The notes under the pieces: model-generated | The model's database searches: none | What the model was told of the DNA's origin: nothing | The model's input: the letters and a program-made list of their open reading frames with translations, nothing else | Translations under genes and position numbers: made by a program | Shown here: one piece after another, positions 51,801 through 59,262 of the stretch | Layout: the number at the start of each line of letters is the position of its first letter | Numbering within the stretch: the first letter of the stretch is position 1 | Source of the DNA: Rahnella sikkimica | GTDB taxonomy: Bacteria; Pseudomonadota; Gammaproteobacteria; Enterobacterales; Enterobacteriaceae | DNA length: 64,000 nt | Direction of reading: 5' to 3' | Assembly (NCBI RefSeq): GCF_002951615.1 | Contig: NZ_CP019062.1 | Coordinates: 4,464,001-4,528,000, forward strand

Positions 51801-52008
51801 GTTGGCGCTGGGCAGCGGCGGCGACGCGGATCTGCGCAGTCCGCTGGGTCTGGCAATCGCCGGAGGGCTGGCGCTGAGTCAGATCCTCACCTTATTCACC
51901 ACGCCGGTGGTTTACCTGTATATGGATCGCACCAGCCGCGCGACGCACCGCTTATGGCACCGTTTGCGCCCGCATGCGACACCGCCGGAGGTCAGCTCTC
52001 ATGACTGA
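48883..52008 (+). CDS. mdtC: RND efflux pump subunit MdtC
   Basis: 1041 aa. Start MNISRFFIFRPVATLLLTLAI. It has the RND signature Asp pair (GFVVDDAIVVLENITRH) and [23 protein letters not shown]. It lacks the insertion seen in MdtB. In E. coli the catalytic proton path runs mainly through MdtC. It is three bases after mdtB and overlaps the outer-membrane factor gene by 8 bp. Confidence 0.95.
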   Translation: MNISRFFIFRPVATLLLTLAILLLGLLGYRLLPVAPLPQVDFPTILVSASLPGASPETMAATVATPLERALGQIAGVTEMTSRSSQSSTSVILQFDLDRDINGAARDVQAAINASRSLLPSSMPSLPTYRKANPSDAPIIMLALTSATRSKGELYDIASSQLQQKIAQVNGVGQVSLVGSALPGVRIDLRPEAVTSYGISLDTIRKAIANSTSNLPKGLLQGANQSWMIEGNGQQSTAAQYKTLIITYINGSAIRLSDIANVYDSVEDKYNVGYYNSTPSVMIGVTRQAGANMLETIEAIKAALPLMKESLPGDVQLNLALDRSPNVSASLRDTEMTLLEATLLVIAVVFVFLRNWNAVLIPALALPVSLIGTCAVMYLLGYSLDNLSLMALIISTGFVVDDAIVVLENITRHIEEGMGPVRAALKGAQEVSFTVLSMTLSLIAVFIPILLMGSIVGRLFREFAVTLSVSLIISMLVSLSLTPMLCARFLKRKPPVEKRQPRIYRMIERGLNRLLAAYSAALGWVMRHQLVTLVGLFLTVILNFYLYTVVEKGFFPDQDTGMLMGMLRADQNTSFQSIQPQVLKYSKIIQDDPAVEAVMSSAGSGGFGARNTATFFVRLKDFDKRTATANQVANRLMMATAKVPGSQLFLMAAQDLHIGGRSANAQYQYSLQADDLSLLREWAPKVQKALAKLPQLTGVDSDSQTGGQEIMLNIDRDRATQLGVNVKMIDTLLNNSFSQRQIATIYKTLNQYHVVMNLTSDYTSNPDVLHQLYVVTDAGAQVPLSAFTTFSGANSPLSVSHQGQTATTTIAFNLADGYALEDAQAALKTTMAQIGLPDTIHGSYAGTAQAFEALTKTMPWLILAALAAVYIVLGVLYESYIHPLTILSTLPSAGLGALLLMLLTNTQLTVIALIGILLLIGIVKKNAIMMIDFALDAERRLGLSPQQAITQACLMRFRPILMTTLAAFFGALPLALGSGGDADLRSPLGLAIAGGLALSQILTLFTTPVVYLYMDRTSRATHRLWHRLRPHATPPEVSSHD

Positions 52009-53449
52009 TAAAACAATGAATTCTTACCCTGAAGCGAATCTGATGACTCTGCAAAAACCGCGTTCTCTCGTGTTCCGTCTGGCGCCGCTGGCGCTGGCTC
52101 TGCTGGTCAGCGCCTGTGCCGTCGGCCCGGATTACAAACGCCCTGATGTTGCGATGCCAACGGCGTTTAAAGAAGCCAAAGGCTGGACGGCGGCTGTTCC
52201 GAAAGATAACCAGAGCAAAGGCGAATGGTGGTCGGTTTATCAGGATCCGCAGCTTTCTTCCCTGCTGAGTCAGGTACAGATTTCCAACCAGAACGTCGCG
52301 CAGTACGCCGCGCAGTACCGCCAGGCACAGGCGCTGGTGACGCAGGCGCGTTCTGATCTTTACCCGTCCGTCGACGCGACCGCAGGCAGCACGCGCAGCG
52401 CCACCTCATCGTCCGTTTCCAACAAACAATCGGCGCAGCTCAGCGCCAGCTGGGAGCTGGATCTGTGGGGCAAACTTCGCCGCACGGCGGAAGAGCAGGA
52501 TGCCAGCGCGCAGGCCAGCAAGGCCGATCTGGCGGACGCGACGCTCAGTGCCCAGTCCGAACTGGCGCAGGATTATTTCCAGCTTCGCGTCATGGATCAG
52601 CAAATTGCGCTGTATAAACAAAGCATTGATGCGTATCAGCGTTACCTGACCGTGATCCAGAACCAGTATGCGGGCGGGAATACGTCGCGTGGCACGCTGG
52701 CACAGGCGCAGACGCAGCTGGAAAGCACCAAAGCCTCTGCGCTTGACCTGCAATGGCAGCGCGCGCAACTGGAACATGCGATTGCGGTGCTGATCGGCAA
52801 GCCACCGGCCCAGTTCAGCCTGGCGGCGAGCAACGTGAAACTGAACCTGCCGCCGGTACCGGATGCCTTGCCATCGCAGCTGTTGCAGCGCCGCCCTGAT
52901 GTCGCCGCCGCCGAACGCACGATGGCGTCTTCCAACGCCGCGATCGGTGTCGCCACCGCGGCATACTTCCCGGATCTGACCCTCAGCGCCAGCGGTGGTT
53001 ACACCGGATCTGCGCTGCATAACCTGTTCTCCCTGCCGAACCGCGTCTGGTCGCTGGGGCCGGAACTCAGCATGACCGTGCTGGATTTCGGGGCTACGCG
53101 CGGAAAAGTCGCGCAAGCCGAAGCCGCGTATGACGCCGATGTCGCCAGCTATCGCCAGAGCGTGTTAACCGCGATGCAGGAAGTGGAAGATTATCTGGTG
53201 GAACTGCACACGATCGACACCGAACTTGTTGCCCGCCAGAACGCCGCCGACTCCGCGAAAGAATCCGCGCGCGTTACTTACAACCAGTATCAGGCCGGCA
53301 TGATCGACTATCTCGACGTCGCCACCACCGAAAACACCAGCCTGACCCAGCAGCAAAGCGTGCTTTCGCTGCAAAGCACCCAGATGGTCACCAGCGTCAA
53401 ACTGATCGCCGCACTAGGCGGTGGCTGGAACGGGGATGTGGGGAAGTGA
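52001..53449 (+). CDS. Outer-membrane efflux lipoprotein, NodT/OprM family
   Basis: 482 aa from the ATG at 52001; an internal ATG at 52043 (MTLQKPRS) fits the signal peptide better and is an equal option. The lipobox LVSA|C is followed by AVGPDYKRPDV. Two TolC-like repeats follow (SWELDLWGKLRRTAEEQ, GPELSMTVLDFGATRGKVAQAEA), the OEP signature. It supplies a dedicated exit duct for MdtABC. E. coli has mdtD and baeSR here instead. Confidence 0.92.
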   Translation: MTDKTMNSYPEANLMTLQKPRSLVFRLAPLALALLVSACAVGPDYKRPDVAMPTAFKEAKGWTAAVPKDNQSKGEWWSVYQDPQLSSLLSQVQISNQNVAQYAAQYRQAQALVTQARSDLYPSVDATAGSTRSATSSSVSNKQSAQLSASWELDLWGKLRRTAEEQDASAQASKADLADATLSAQSELAQDYFQLRVMDQQIALYKQSIDAYQRYLTVIQNQYAGGNTSRGTLAQAQTQLESTKASALDLQWQRAQLEHAIAVLIGKPPAQFSLAASNVKLNLPPVPDALPSQLLQRRPDVAAAERTMASSNAAIGVATAAYFPDLTLSASGGYTGSALHNLFSLPNRVWSLGPELSMTVLDFGATRGKVAQAEAAYDADVASYRQSVLTAMQEVEDYLVELHTIDTELVARQNAADSAKESARVTYNQYQAGMIDYLDVATTENTSLTQQQSVLSLQSTQMVTSVKLIAALGGGWNGDVGK

Positions 53450-53463
53450 TTTGAAATGAAGGC

Positions 53464-53507
53464 ATCTCTGCAGCAAAGACACATTGTTGTGGCCTTGCTG
53501 CAGAGAT
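53464..53507. repeat. 44-nt palindromic repeat, copy A
   Basis: ATCTCTGCAGCAAAG and the complementary CTTGCTGCAGAGAT enclose a short loop. A second 44-nt copy lies at 61318-61361, preceded by the same AATGAAGG. Paired positions 7 and 38 are G-C here and A-T there. It follows the efflux operon stop by 14 bp and may end that transcript, though no U tract follows. Confidence 0.75.
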
Positions 53508-53743
53508 AGCATCGCGAAAATTACCCACAGAATGACACCCGCTGATATCAGGCAGGCATCCTTCACCTTCCTTTCCTTACGGTTGGGCGTCCCTCACATC
53601 CTGTAAATCTCTCCGCTTAACCCTTCTCAAACCTCATCAACGCCAATTTTTGTTTGCTTCCGTTTTGCCTGTCAGGCTATGAGCAGTGTCACTATTTAAT
53701 CAGTTTTTTACATTTATTCTGAATATAGAAAAGGTGGCTGAAT

Positions 53744-54958
53744 ATGTTTCTTGAAGAGCGTCGGCAGCAGATTCTGGAGTATCTGGATAAATACGAGCGG
53801 GTGACGGTCGAGTTGCTGGCCTCCCTGTTTACCGTGACCCGGGAAACCATTCGCAGTGACCTGAATGCCCTGGCGGCTGAAAAATTGGTTCAGCGCTGTC
53901 ACGGAGGTGCAGTGGTCATTCGCCGGAGTTTGCAGTCGAAACTGATTACCGATACCGGCGATAACTTTGAAGTGTTGCTAAAACGCCTGCAAAGCCAGAA
54001 AAGAAAGCAGGCCGGGCAGCAGAATAAAGGAAAGAACATGAACGGTAAGGTCTGCATTCTGGGGTCATTTAACGTCGATATTGTGGCTAAAGTTGAACGC
54101 TTTCCAAAAGGCGGAGAATCTCTGTTGGCGGTGGGCAGCACACTTGGCCCCGGTGGCAAAGGAGCGAATCAGGCCACCGCGGTCAGCCGCGCGGGTGCCA
54201 AGGTCCATTTCGTTTCCAAAGTGGGCAAAGACCAGTTCAGCCAGTTTGCTTACGATCACCTGACGTCCTCGGAAATTCACTCTTTCACCCTTTATCAGTC
54301 GGAAACCGAACCGACCGGTAACGCCATCATTTATGTCTCGCAGGAAAATGGCGAGAACATGATTGCCATTTATTCCGGTGCCAATAAAACCATCAGTGAA
54401 GATGAAGTGGCGGCGATCGCGCCCGAGCTTGAAGATTCGGATGTGTTGCTGGTGCAGCTTGAAAACAATTTCGCTGCCACGTTGAGCGCGATGAAGCTGG
54501 CCAAAGCGCTGGGGGTGAAAGTGATCCTCAATCCGGCGCCTTTCTCGACCCATGCGCTTGAGTGTCTTGAGTATGTTGATGTGATTACACCCAACGAAAC
54601 CGAGGCGTCGCAACTTTCCGGCATCGACGTACAGGATTTAGCCAGCGCCAAAGAGGCGGCACAGCGCATCGTCAGTCAGGGCGCGAAGCGGGTGATTATT
54701 ACTATGGGCGCGCGCGGCGCACTGCTGCTCGACGGTAATCAGTTCCAGCACATTCCTGCCTTCCCGGCACTGAGTGTGGACACTACCGGAGCCGGTGATG
54801 CCTTTAACGGGGCGCTGGCCTCGGGGATTGCGAATGGGCAAAGTCTGGTTCAGGCCGCGACTTACGCTTCGGCGTTTGCCTCCCTGGCAGTAGAGCGCGA
54901 AGGTGCCTCGAATATGCCTGATCACAAGCAGGCGTTAGCGCGTTTAGTGCAGCGATGA
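53744..54958 (+). CDS. DeoR-type HTH fused to PfkB-family (ribokinase-like) sugar kinase
   Basis: 404 aa. Residues 1-58 are a full DeoR winged helix (FLEERRQQILEYLDKYERVT, TRETIRSDLNALAAEK, VQRCHGGAV). A charged linker leads at about residue 100 to a ribokinase (GSFNVDIVAKVERFPKGGES, GPGGKGANQATAVSRAG, DTTGAGDAFNGALASG with the catalytic Asp). A second start (M99 at 54038) has AAGGAAAG seven bases upstream and could yield the kinase alone. It probably phosphorylates a sugar of the following pathway and may also regulate it. Confidence 0.9.
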   Translation: MFLEERRQQILEYLDKYERVTVELLASLFTVTRETIRSDLNALAAEKLVQRCHGGAVVIRRSLQSKLITDTGDNFEVLLKRLQSQKRKQAGQQNKGKNMNGKVCILGSFNVDIVAKVERFPKGGESLLAVGSTLGPGGKGANQATAVSRAGAKVHFVSKVGKDQFSQFAYDHLTSSEIHSFTLYQSETEPTGNAIIYVSQENGENMIAIYSGANKTISEDEVAAIAPELEDSDVLLVQLENNFAATLSAMKLAKALGVKVILNPAPFSTHALECLEYVDVITPNETEASQLSGIDVQDLASAKEAAQRIVSQGAKRVIITMGARGALLLDGNQFQHIPAFPALSVDTTGAGDAFNGALASGIANGQSLVQAATYASAFASLAVEREGASNMPDHKQALARLVQR

Positions 54959-54990
54959 AATGCTGCATTCACGGTGAAGTGTGTTGTTGC

Positions 54991-55022
54991 GGCTGCTACC
55001 TTGATTCATCAATGTAGCAGCC
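54991..55022 (+). promoter_or_regulatory. Stem-loop between kinase and lyase genes
   Basis: GGCTGCTAC and GTAGCAGCC form a 9-bp stem with a 14-nt loop, directly touching the operator palindrome. It may end the kinase transcript or protect a processed mRNA end. No U tract. Confidence 0.5.
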
Positions 55023-55038
55023 ACGTAATCGATTACGT
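55023..55038. promoter_or_regulatory. LacI-type operator palindrome
   Basis: ACGTAATCGATTACGT is a perfect 16-bp palindrome with the central CG typical of LacI/GalR-family operators. It lies 30 bp before the lyase ATG. The binding protein is not in the window unless the DeoR-kinase fusion binds it. Confidence 0.65.
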
Positions 55039-55068
55039 CTGATGCCTGCGGGTATTTTAGGAGCAGTG

Positions 55069-55998
55069 ATGAGTAAAAGTATTGAAGGTATTGTGCCTGT
55101 GATGTTGACCCCTTTCACCGACGATAATCAGATTGACTATCCGGGGCTGGCGCGTTTGATCGATTGGTACCTGGCGAAAGGCGTCGACGCGCTGTTTGCC
55201 GTCTGCCAGTCGAGCGAGATGCAGTTTCTGACACTGGAAGAGCGCGTTGAGCTGGCCGAATTTGTGGTGAAGCAAGTGGCTGGCCGCGTGCCGGTGATCG
55301 CTTCCGGGCACATCAGTGACGATATCAACGACCAAATCAGCGAACTGAGCGCGATGGCGAAAACCGGTGCTGATGCGCTGGTGCTGGTCACCAACCATCT
55401 TGATCCGAAAAATCAGGGCAGTGAAGTCTTTTTCGCCACACTGGATAAGCTGCTGAGCGCGCTGCCGGCGTCCATGCCGCTGGGCCTGTATGAGTGCCCG
55501 GCGCCGTATCGCCGCCTGCTGACCGACGACGAGCTGACCTACTGCGCCAACTCGGGACGTTTCGTGGTTTTGAAAGATGTGAGCTGTGACCTTGAGACCG
55601 TGACGCGCCGCGTGAAGCGGGTGGCGAACACGCCGCTGAACATCATCAATGCGAATGCGGCGATTGCTTATCCCGCGATGCAGGCGGGTTCTAAAGGTTT
55701 CAGCGGCGTGTTCACCAACTTCCATCCTGAACTTTACAGCTGGCTTTACCACAAGGCCGCCACTCAGCCTGAGCTCGCCGACGAGCTGGCTATTTTCCTG
55801 TCACTGGGTGCGGTGACTGAAACGCTGGGTTATCCAAAGAACGCCAAAATTTATCATCAGCGTTTAGGGACGTTCGACAGCGAATTCTGCCGCGTGAATA
55901 AAGATAACGTGCTGGAGAAATTCTGGGGACTGACCGTGTTACTGGATCAAATCCACAGCGGTACCGCGCTGTGGCAGAAAAAAATCGCCGCCGTATAA
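55069..55998 (+). CDS. Dihydrodipicolinate synthase / N-acetylneuraminate lyase family aldolase
   Basis: 309 aa from the ATG at 55069 after AGGAGCA. The TIM-barrel class I aldolase has Tyr141 in GLYECPAP and Schiff-base Lys169 in VVLKD, 28 residues apart as in DapA. The G-x-x-G-x-x-G turn is GSKGFSGV. The family cleaves or makes 2-keto acids such as sialic acid and 2-keto-3-deoxy sugar acids. With YhcH-like and ACS-transporter neighbours a catabolic lyase is most likely; dapA itself is unlikely. Confidence 0.88.
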   Translation: MSKSIEGIVPVMLTPFTDDNQIDYPGLARLIDWYLAKGVDALFAVCQSSEMQFLTLEERVELAEFVVKQVAGRVPVIASGHISDDINDQISELSAMAKTGADALVLVTNHLDPKNQGSEVFFATLDKLLSALPASMPLGLYECPAPYRRLLTDDELTYCANSGRFVVLKDVSCDLETVTRRVKRVANTPLNIINANAAIAYPAMQAGSKGFSGVFTNFHPELYSWLYHKAATQPELADELAIFLSLGAVTETLGYPKNAKIYHQRLGTFDSEFCRVNKDNVLEKFWGLTVLLDQIHSGTALWQKKIAAV

Positions 55999-56023
55999 GG
56001 CGTGATGATGGTCAGTGATTTAT

Positions 56024-56048
56024 GCGGATGAGGTGTCATCTCATCCGC
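56024..56048 (+). promoter_or_regulatory. Stem-loop after the lyase gene
   Basis: GCGGATGAG and CTCATCCGC form a 9-bp stem, 26 bp past the lyase stop and 127 bp before the YhcH-type gene. No U tract, so a processing or stability element is as likely as a terminator. Confidence 0.45.
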
Positions 56049-56174
56049 TGAGTAATGGCCTGTCAATGCCGTCTGGCCGGTAGTTTTTTTAAGAGTAGAG
56101 ATGTTCTGACGTTATAAATTCTTACCTGTGATCTGACCCTCAATATAAAGATAAATATAAAAGGATCCCTCAAC

Positions 56175-56672
56175 ATGATCGTATGTTGCCTGCGAGATTG
56201 GGAACGTGAAAAATTAGCGTTCCATCCGATTATTAATAAAGGTATTGAGTATATTACTCAAACCGACTTTTCAACGTTAACACCAGGGAAATTCGACATT
56301 ATTCCGGGCAAGATGTTTTGCCTTCTTCAGGAAATGAATACGGTTCCTGCTAATGAAATGCGAGCTGAGTCACATTTTAAGTTCGTGGATATTCAATTTC
56401 TACTACAAGGGGAGGAAACCCTCGGTGTGGCGCGCGGTACGTCGGGACATGAGGTGGTAGAAGACCGGGCAGATGAGCATGATATTGTATTTTATCAGGA
56501 CACGAAGAATGAATCGTTTATTCATCTGGAACCTGGCATGTTTGCCGTTTTCTTTCCGCAAGATTTACATCGCCCTTGTTGTCATTCTCAAAGAGAGTCA
56601 TTTATTCGTAAGGCTGTGATTAAAATTCACCTGAGCCTGTTCGATGATGGCTTATTTATGAATAACCGATAG
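56175..56672 (+). CDS. YhcH/YjgK/YiaL (DUF386, TabA-like) family protein
   Basis: 165 aa. Family pattern ESHFKFVDIQFLLQGEETLG, LEPGMFAVFFPQDLHRPCC (metal-binding cupin His/Glu) and KAVIKIHL. Members act on sugars; NanQ (YhcH) is a sialic-acid anomerase, and others occur in ketosugar and uronate operons. It is 15 bp before the transporter gene, so the two are co-transcribed. It precedes GC-richer genes and is itself AT-rich. Confidence 0.87.
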   Translation: MIVCCLRDWEREKLAFHPIINKGIEYITQTDFSTLTPGKFDIIPGKMFCLLQEMNTVPANEMRAESHFKFVDIQFLLQGEETLGVARGTSGHEVVEDRADEHDIVFYQDTKNESFIHLEPGMFAVFFPQDLHRPCCHSQRESFIRKAVIKIHLSLFDDGLFMNNR

Positions 56673-56687
56673 TGGATAATTAAAATT

Positions 56688-58004
56688 ATGAAAGATGCGA
56701 CATCTTCCCTCAATGTACCGCTGGTAAAAAATGCGACACCTGTTGTTTCTCGTTTACGCTGGGGCATTATTTTTATTTTGTTAATGGCGGCAGTGATTAA
56801 TTATCTCGACCGCGCCAATTTAAGTATTGCCAACACCACCATTGCTAAAGAATTTGGTTTCAGCCAGACGGAAATGGGCATGCTGCTGTCGGCATTTCTG
56901 TGGCCTTATGCGCTGGCCAATCTGCCTGCGGGCTGGCTGGTTGACCGTTTTGGTCCTAAAAAAATGTTTTCGTGGGGCGTGGGCCTTTGGTCAACCTTCA
57001 CAGTCATGGCCGGTTTTATTAACGGCTATTCATCGTTTTATGCACTGCGCGTGCTGCTGGGCATCTCTGAATCACCATTCTTTACGTCCGGCATCAAGAT
57101 TACGCATCGCTGGTTCTCTGACAAAGAGCGTGCATTGCCGACATCCATCATCAATACCGGTTCGCAGATTGCCAATGCCATTGCTCCGCCGATCCTGACC
57201 ATACTGCTGCTGACGCTTGGCTGGCGCGGGATGTTTATCGCCATCGGTCTGGCGGGGATCCCGCTGCTGCTGGTTTGGCTGAAGTTCTACCGTAATCCAA
57301 CCGAACGCGAAGAGAATGAGATCCACGCTGATTCTCCGCGAGTTCAGCAACCGGTGGCCAACGCTAACGGCAACAACAAAGCGAGCTGGGGGGCGCTGTT
57401 CAGGCATAAAACCACCTGGTTCATGGTGATCGGCAACTTCTCTATTATGTTCACCATCTGGGTTTACCTGACCTGGCTGCCGGGTTATCTGGAGAAATCG
57501 CTGGGCTTCAGCCTGAAACAGACTGGCTGGCTGGCGGCTATCCCCTTCCTGGCAGGGATTTTGGGGGTATTGTGCGGCGGTACGCTTTCTGACCGTCTTA
57601 TCCGTCGCGGCGTGAAAACCATTACGGCGCGTAAAGTTCCTATTGTGGCCGGTGCTGCGCTGGCGGCCTGTTTTGTTGCGCCGATCCCGTTTGTGCATAA
57701 CACCACATTAAGTATCGCGCTGTTGTCGATTGGCTACTTCTTCTCGCAGTTACCACAAGGTGTCATCTGGACGCTGGCCTCGGACATTGCGCCGAAAGAG
57801 CAGGTGGCTTCTATGGGCGCAATTCAGAACTTTGGGGGCTTTCTGGGCGCGGCCTGTGCGCCGATTGTGACCGGGATTATTCTGGATGCCACCGGGCAGT
57901 TCACCAATGTGTTCTTCCTCGGTGCCGGTCTGCTGATGCTGGGCGCGCTAAGCTACGGACTGTTTGTGAAAAAACCGATTTTGGTGACGATGTCGACATC
58001 CTGA
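56688..58004 (+). CDS. MFS transporter, anion:cation symporter (ACS) family
   Basis: 438 aa with twelve membrane segments. ACS signatures: YLDRANLSIANTTIAKEFGFS at the N-terminus, WPYALANLPAGWLVDRFGPKK and GISESPFFTSGIKITHRWF. The family includes GudP, GarP, DgoT and ExuT, importers of hexarates, galactonate and hexuronates. It presumably imports the acid sugar used by the lyase and kinase upstream. Confidence 0.9.
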   Translation: MKDATSSLNVPLVKNATPVVSRLRWGIIFILLMAAVINYLDRANLSIANTTIAKEFGFSQTEMGMLLSAFLWPYALANLPAGWLVDRFGPKKMFSWGVGLWSTFTVMAGFINGYSSFYALRVLLGISESPFFTSGIKITHRWFSDKERALPTSIINTGSQIANAIAPPILTILLLTLGWRGMFIAIGLAGIPLLLVWLKFYRNPTEREENEIHADSPRVQQPVANANGNNKASWGALFRHKTTWFMVIGNFSIMFTIWVYLTWLPGYLEKSLGFSLKQTGWLAAIPFLAGILGVLCGGTLSDRLIRRGVKTITARKVPIVAGAALAACFVAPIPFVHNTTLSIALLSIGYFFSQLPQGVIWTLASDIAPKEQVASMGAIQNFGGFLGAACAPIVTGIILDATGQFTNVFFLGAGLLMLGALSYGLFVKKPILVTMSTS

Positions 58005-58052
58005 TATTTGCGGGCAGTTTGATACTTCAATCATAAGTAAAAGGCTGAATGA

Positions 58053-58074
58053 GGGCCGGGTTTTACCCCGGCCC
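58053..58074. terminator. Convergent stem-loop (MFS / cytochrome c genes)
   Basis: GGGCCGGG-TTTTAC-CCCGGCCC, an 8-bp GC stem between two convergent stops. No perfect U tract on either side. Confidence 0.6.
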
Positions 58075-58083
58075 CACACGGAC

Positions 58084-59262
58084 CTATTTCCCGGCTTTAC
58101 GTGCCTTAGCCACATCGCCCGGCGTGACTTCTGTTGCATGATTTCCCCAGCTGGCGCGCAGGGTATTGGTTAAGTCTGCGGCCTGCTGATCGCTCAGCGC
58201 CCAGCCGTATCCCGGCATCGTATTGGCCATGTGTTCGGCGGTGACCGGCGTCTGCCCGCCGTTGAGGATCACCCGCAGCAGGGTTTGCGGATCCTCAGCA
58301 TTGACCGTCAGATTGCCCGCCAGCGCAGGGATGGCAAACACCTTACCTTCGCCATTCACTCCGTGGCAGGTTGAACAATAGCGCATAAAGGTTTGCTGTC
58401 CGGCAGGCGTCGAAACGGCAGGTTTAGCCGGTTTTTGCGGCGTTTCCGCTTTCAGGCTCAGCAGATAAACCGCCATGCTGTTGAGATCGGCGTCGGTCAT
58501 AAATTGCGTACTGTTGGTGATCACATCACCCATCGGACCGCTGACGGCATCGTGGGCGTTGCGGCCGGTTTTCAGCAACGTCACCAGTCCTTCCTGGCTG
58601 ATGTTCAGTTCACGCAACGAAGGCGCAGACCAGCCATCGACTTCGCCGCCGCTCAGATACACCGGGCTTTGCTGATCAACCGCTTTTTCCTGCTGCGCCC
58701 AGCCGCGCGGCGTGTGGCAGGCACCGCAATGTCCGGCTCCCTGCACCAGATACGCCCCCCGGTTCCATTGCGCACTCTGTTCTGACTGCGGAATATATTC
58801 GCCATCTTCGAGGTAAACGCTGTTCCAGACGTGCATCGGCCAGCGAATAGATAACGGCCAGCTGATGTTATTGTCGCGGTTGGCGACCGGCTGTGGTTTC
58901 ACCTCTTTCATCAGATAGTCATACAGCGCGCGCATGTCCTTTTCGCTCATTTTCACGTAGGAGGTGTAGGGCATCGCCGGATAAAGTGCATGACCGTCTT
59001 TGGCGATGCCTTTGCGTAACGCTTTATCGAAGTCTTCGAAACGGTAATTGCCAATCCCGTGCTGAATATCCGGGGTGATATTGGTGGAGTAAACATCCCC
59101 GATCGGCGTGGCGAAATGCACGCCACCCGTCAAATTCTTGCCATCAGGCGCGGTATGGCAGGCCGCGCAATCGGCTGATTTGGCGACGTATTCCCCTTCG
59201 GACATGGCCATCGCGGAACCTGCTGTCGCCATCAGTGCGGCGAAAATCATCAGATTTTTCAT
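58084..59262 (-). CDS. Tri-haem cytochrome c, electron-acceptor subunit
   Basis: 392 aa with signal peptide MKNLMIFAALMATAGSAMA. Three C-x-x-C-H sites: CAACH (32-36), CGACH (179-183) and CSTCH (296-300). This layout matches the cytochrome subunit of membrane alcohol and gluconate dehydrogenases. It overlaps the FAD enzyme gene by 4 bp (ATGA), so it probably takes that enzyme's electrons to the quinone pool or oxidase in the periplasm. Confidence 0.93.
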   Translation of the reverse strand: MKNLMIFAALMATAGSAMAMSEGEYVAKSADCAACHTAPDGKNLTGGVHFATPIGDVYSTNITPDIQHGIGNYRFEDFDKALRKGIAKDGHALYPAMPYTSYVKMSEKDMRALYDYLMKEVKPQPVANRDNNISWPLSIRWPMHVWNSVYLEDGEYIPQSEQSAQWNRGAYLVQGAGHCGACHTPRGWAQQEKAVDQQSPVYLSGGEVDGWSAPSLRELNISQEGLVTLLKTGRNAHDAVSGPMGDVITNSTQFMTDADLNSMAVYLLSLKAETPQKPAKPAVSTPAGQQTFMRYCSTCHGVNGEGKVFAIPALAGNLTVNAEDPQTLLRVILNGGQTPVTAEHMANTMPGYGWALSDQQAADLTNTLRASWGNHATEVTPGDVAKARKAGK

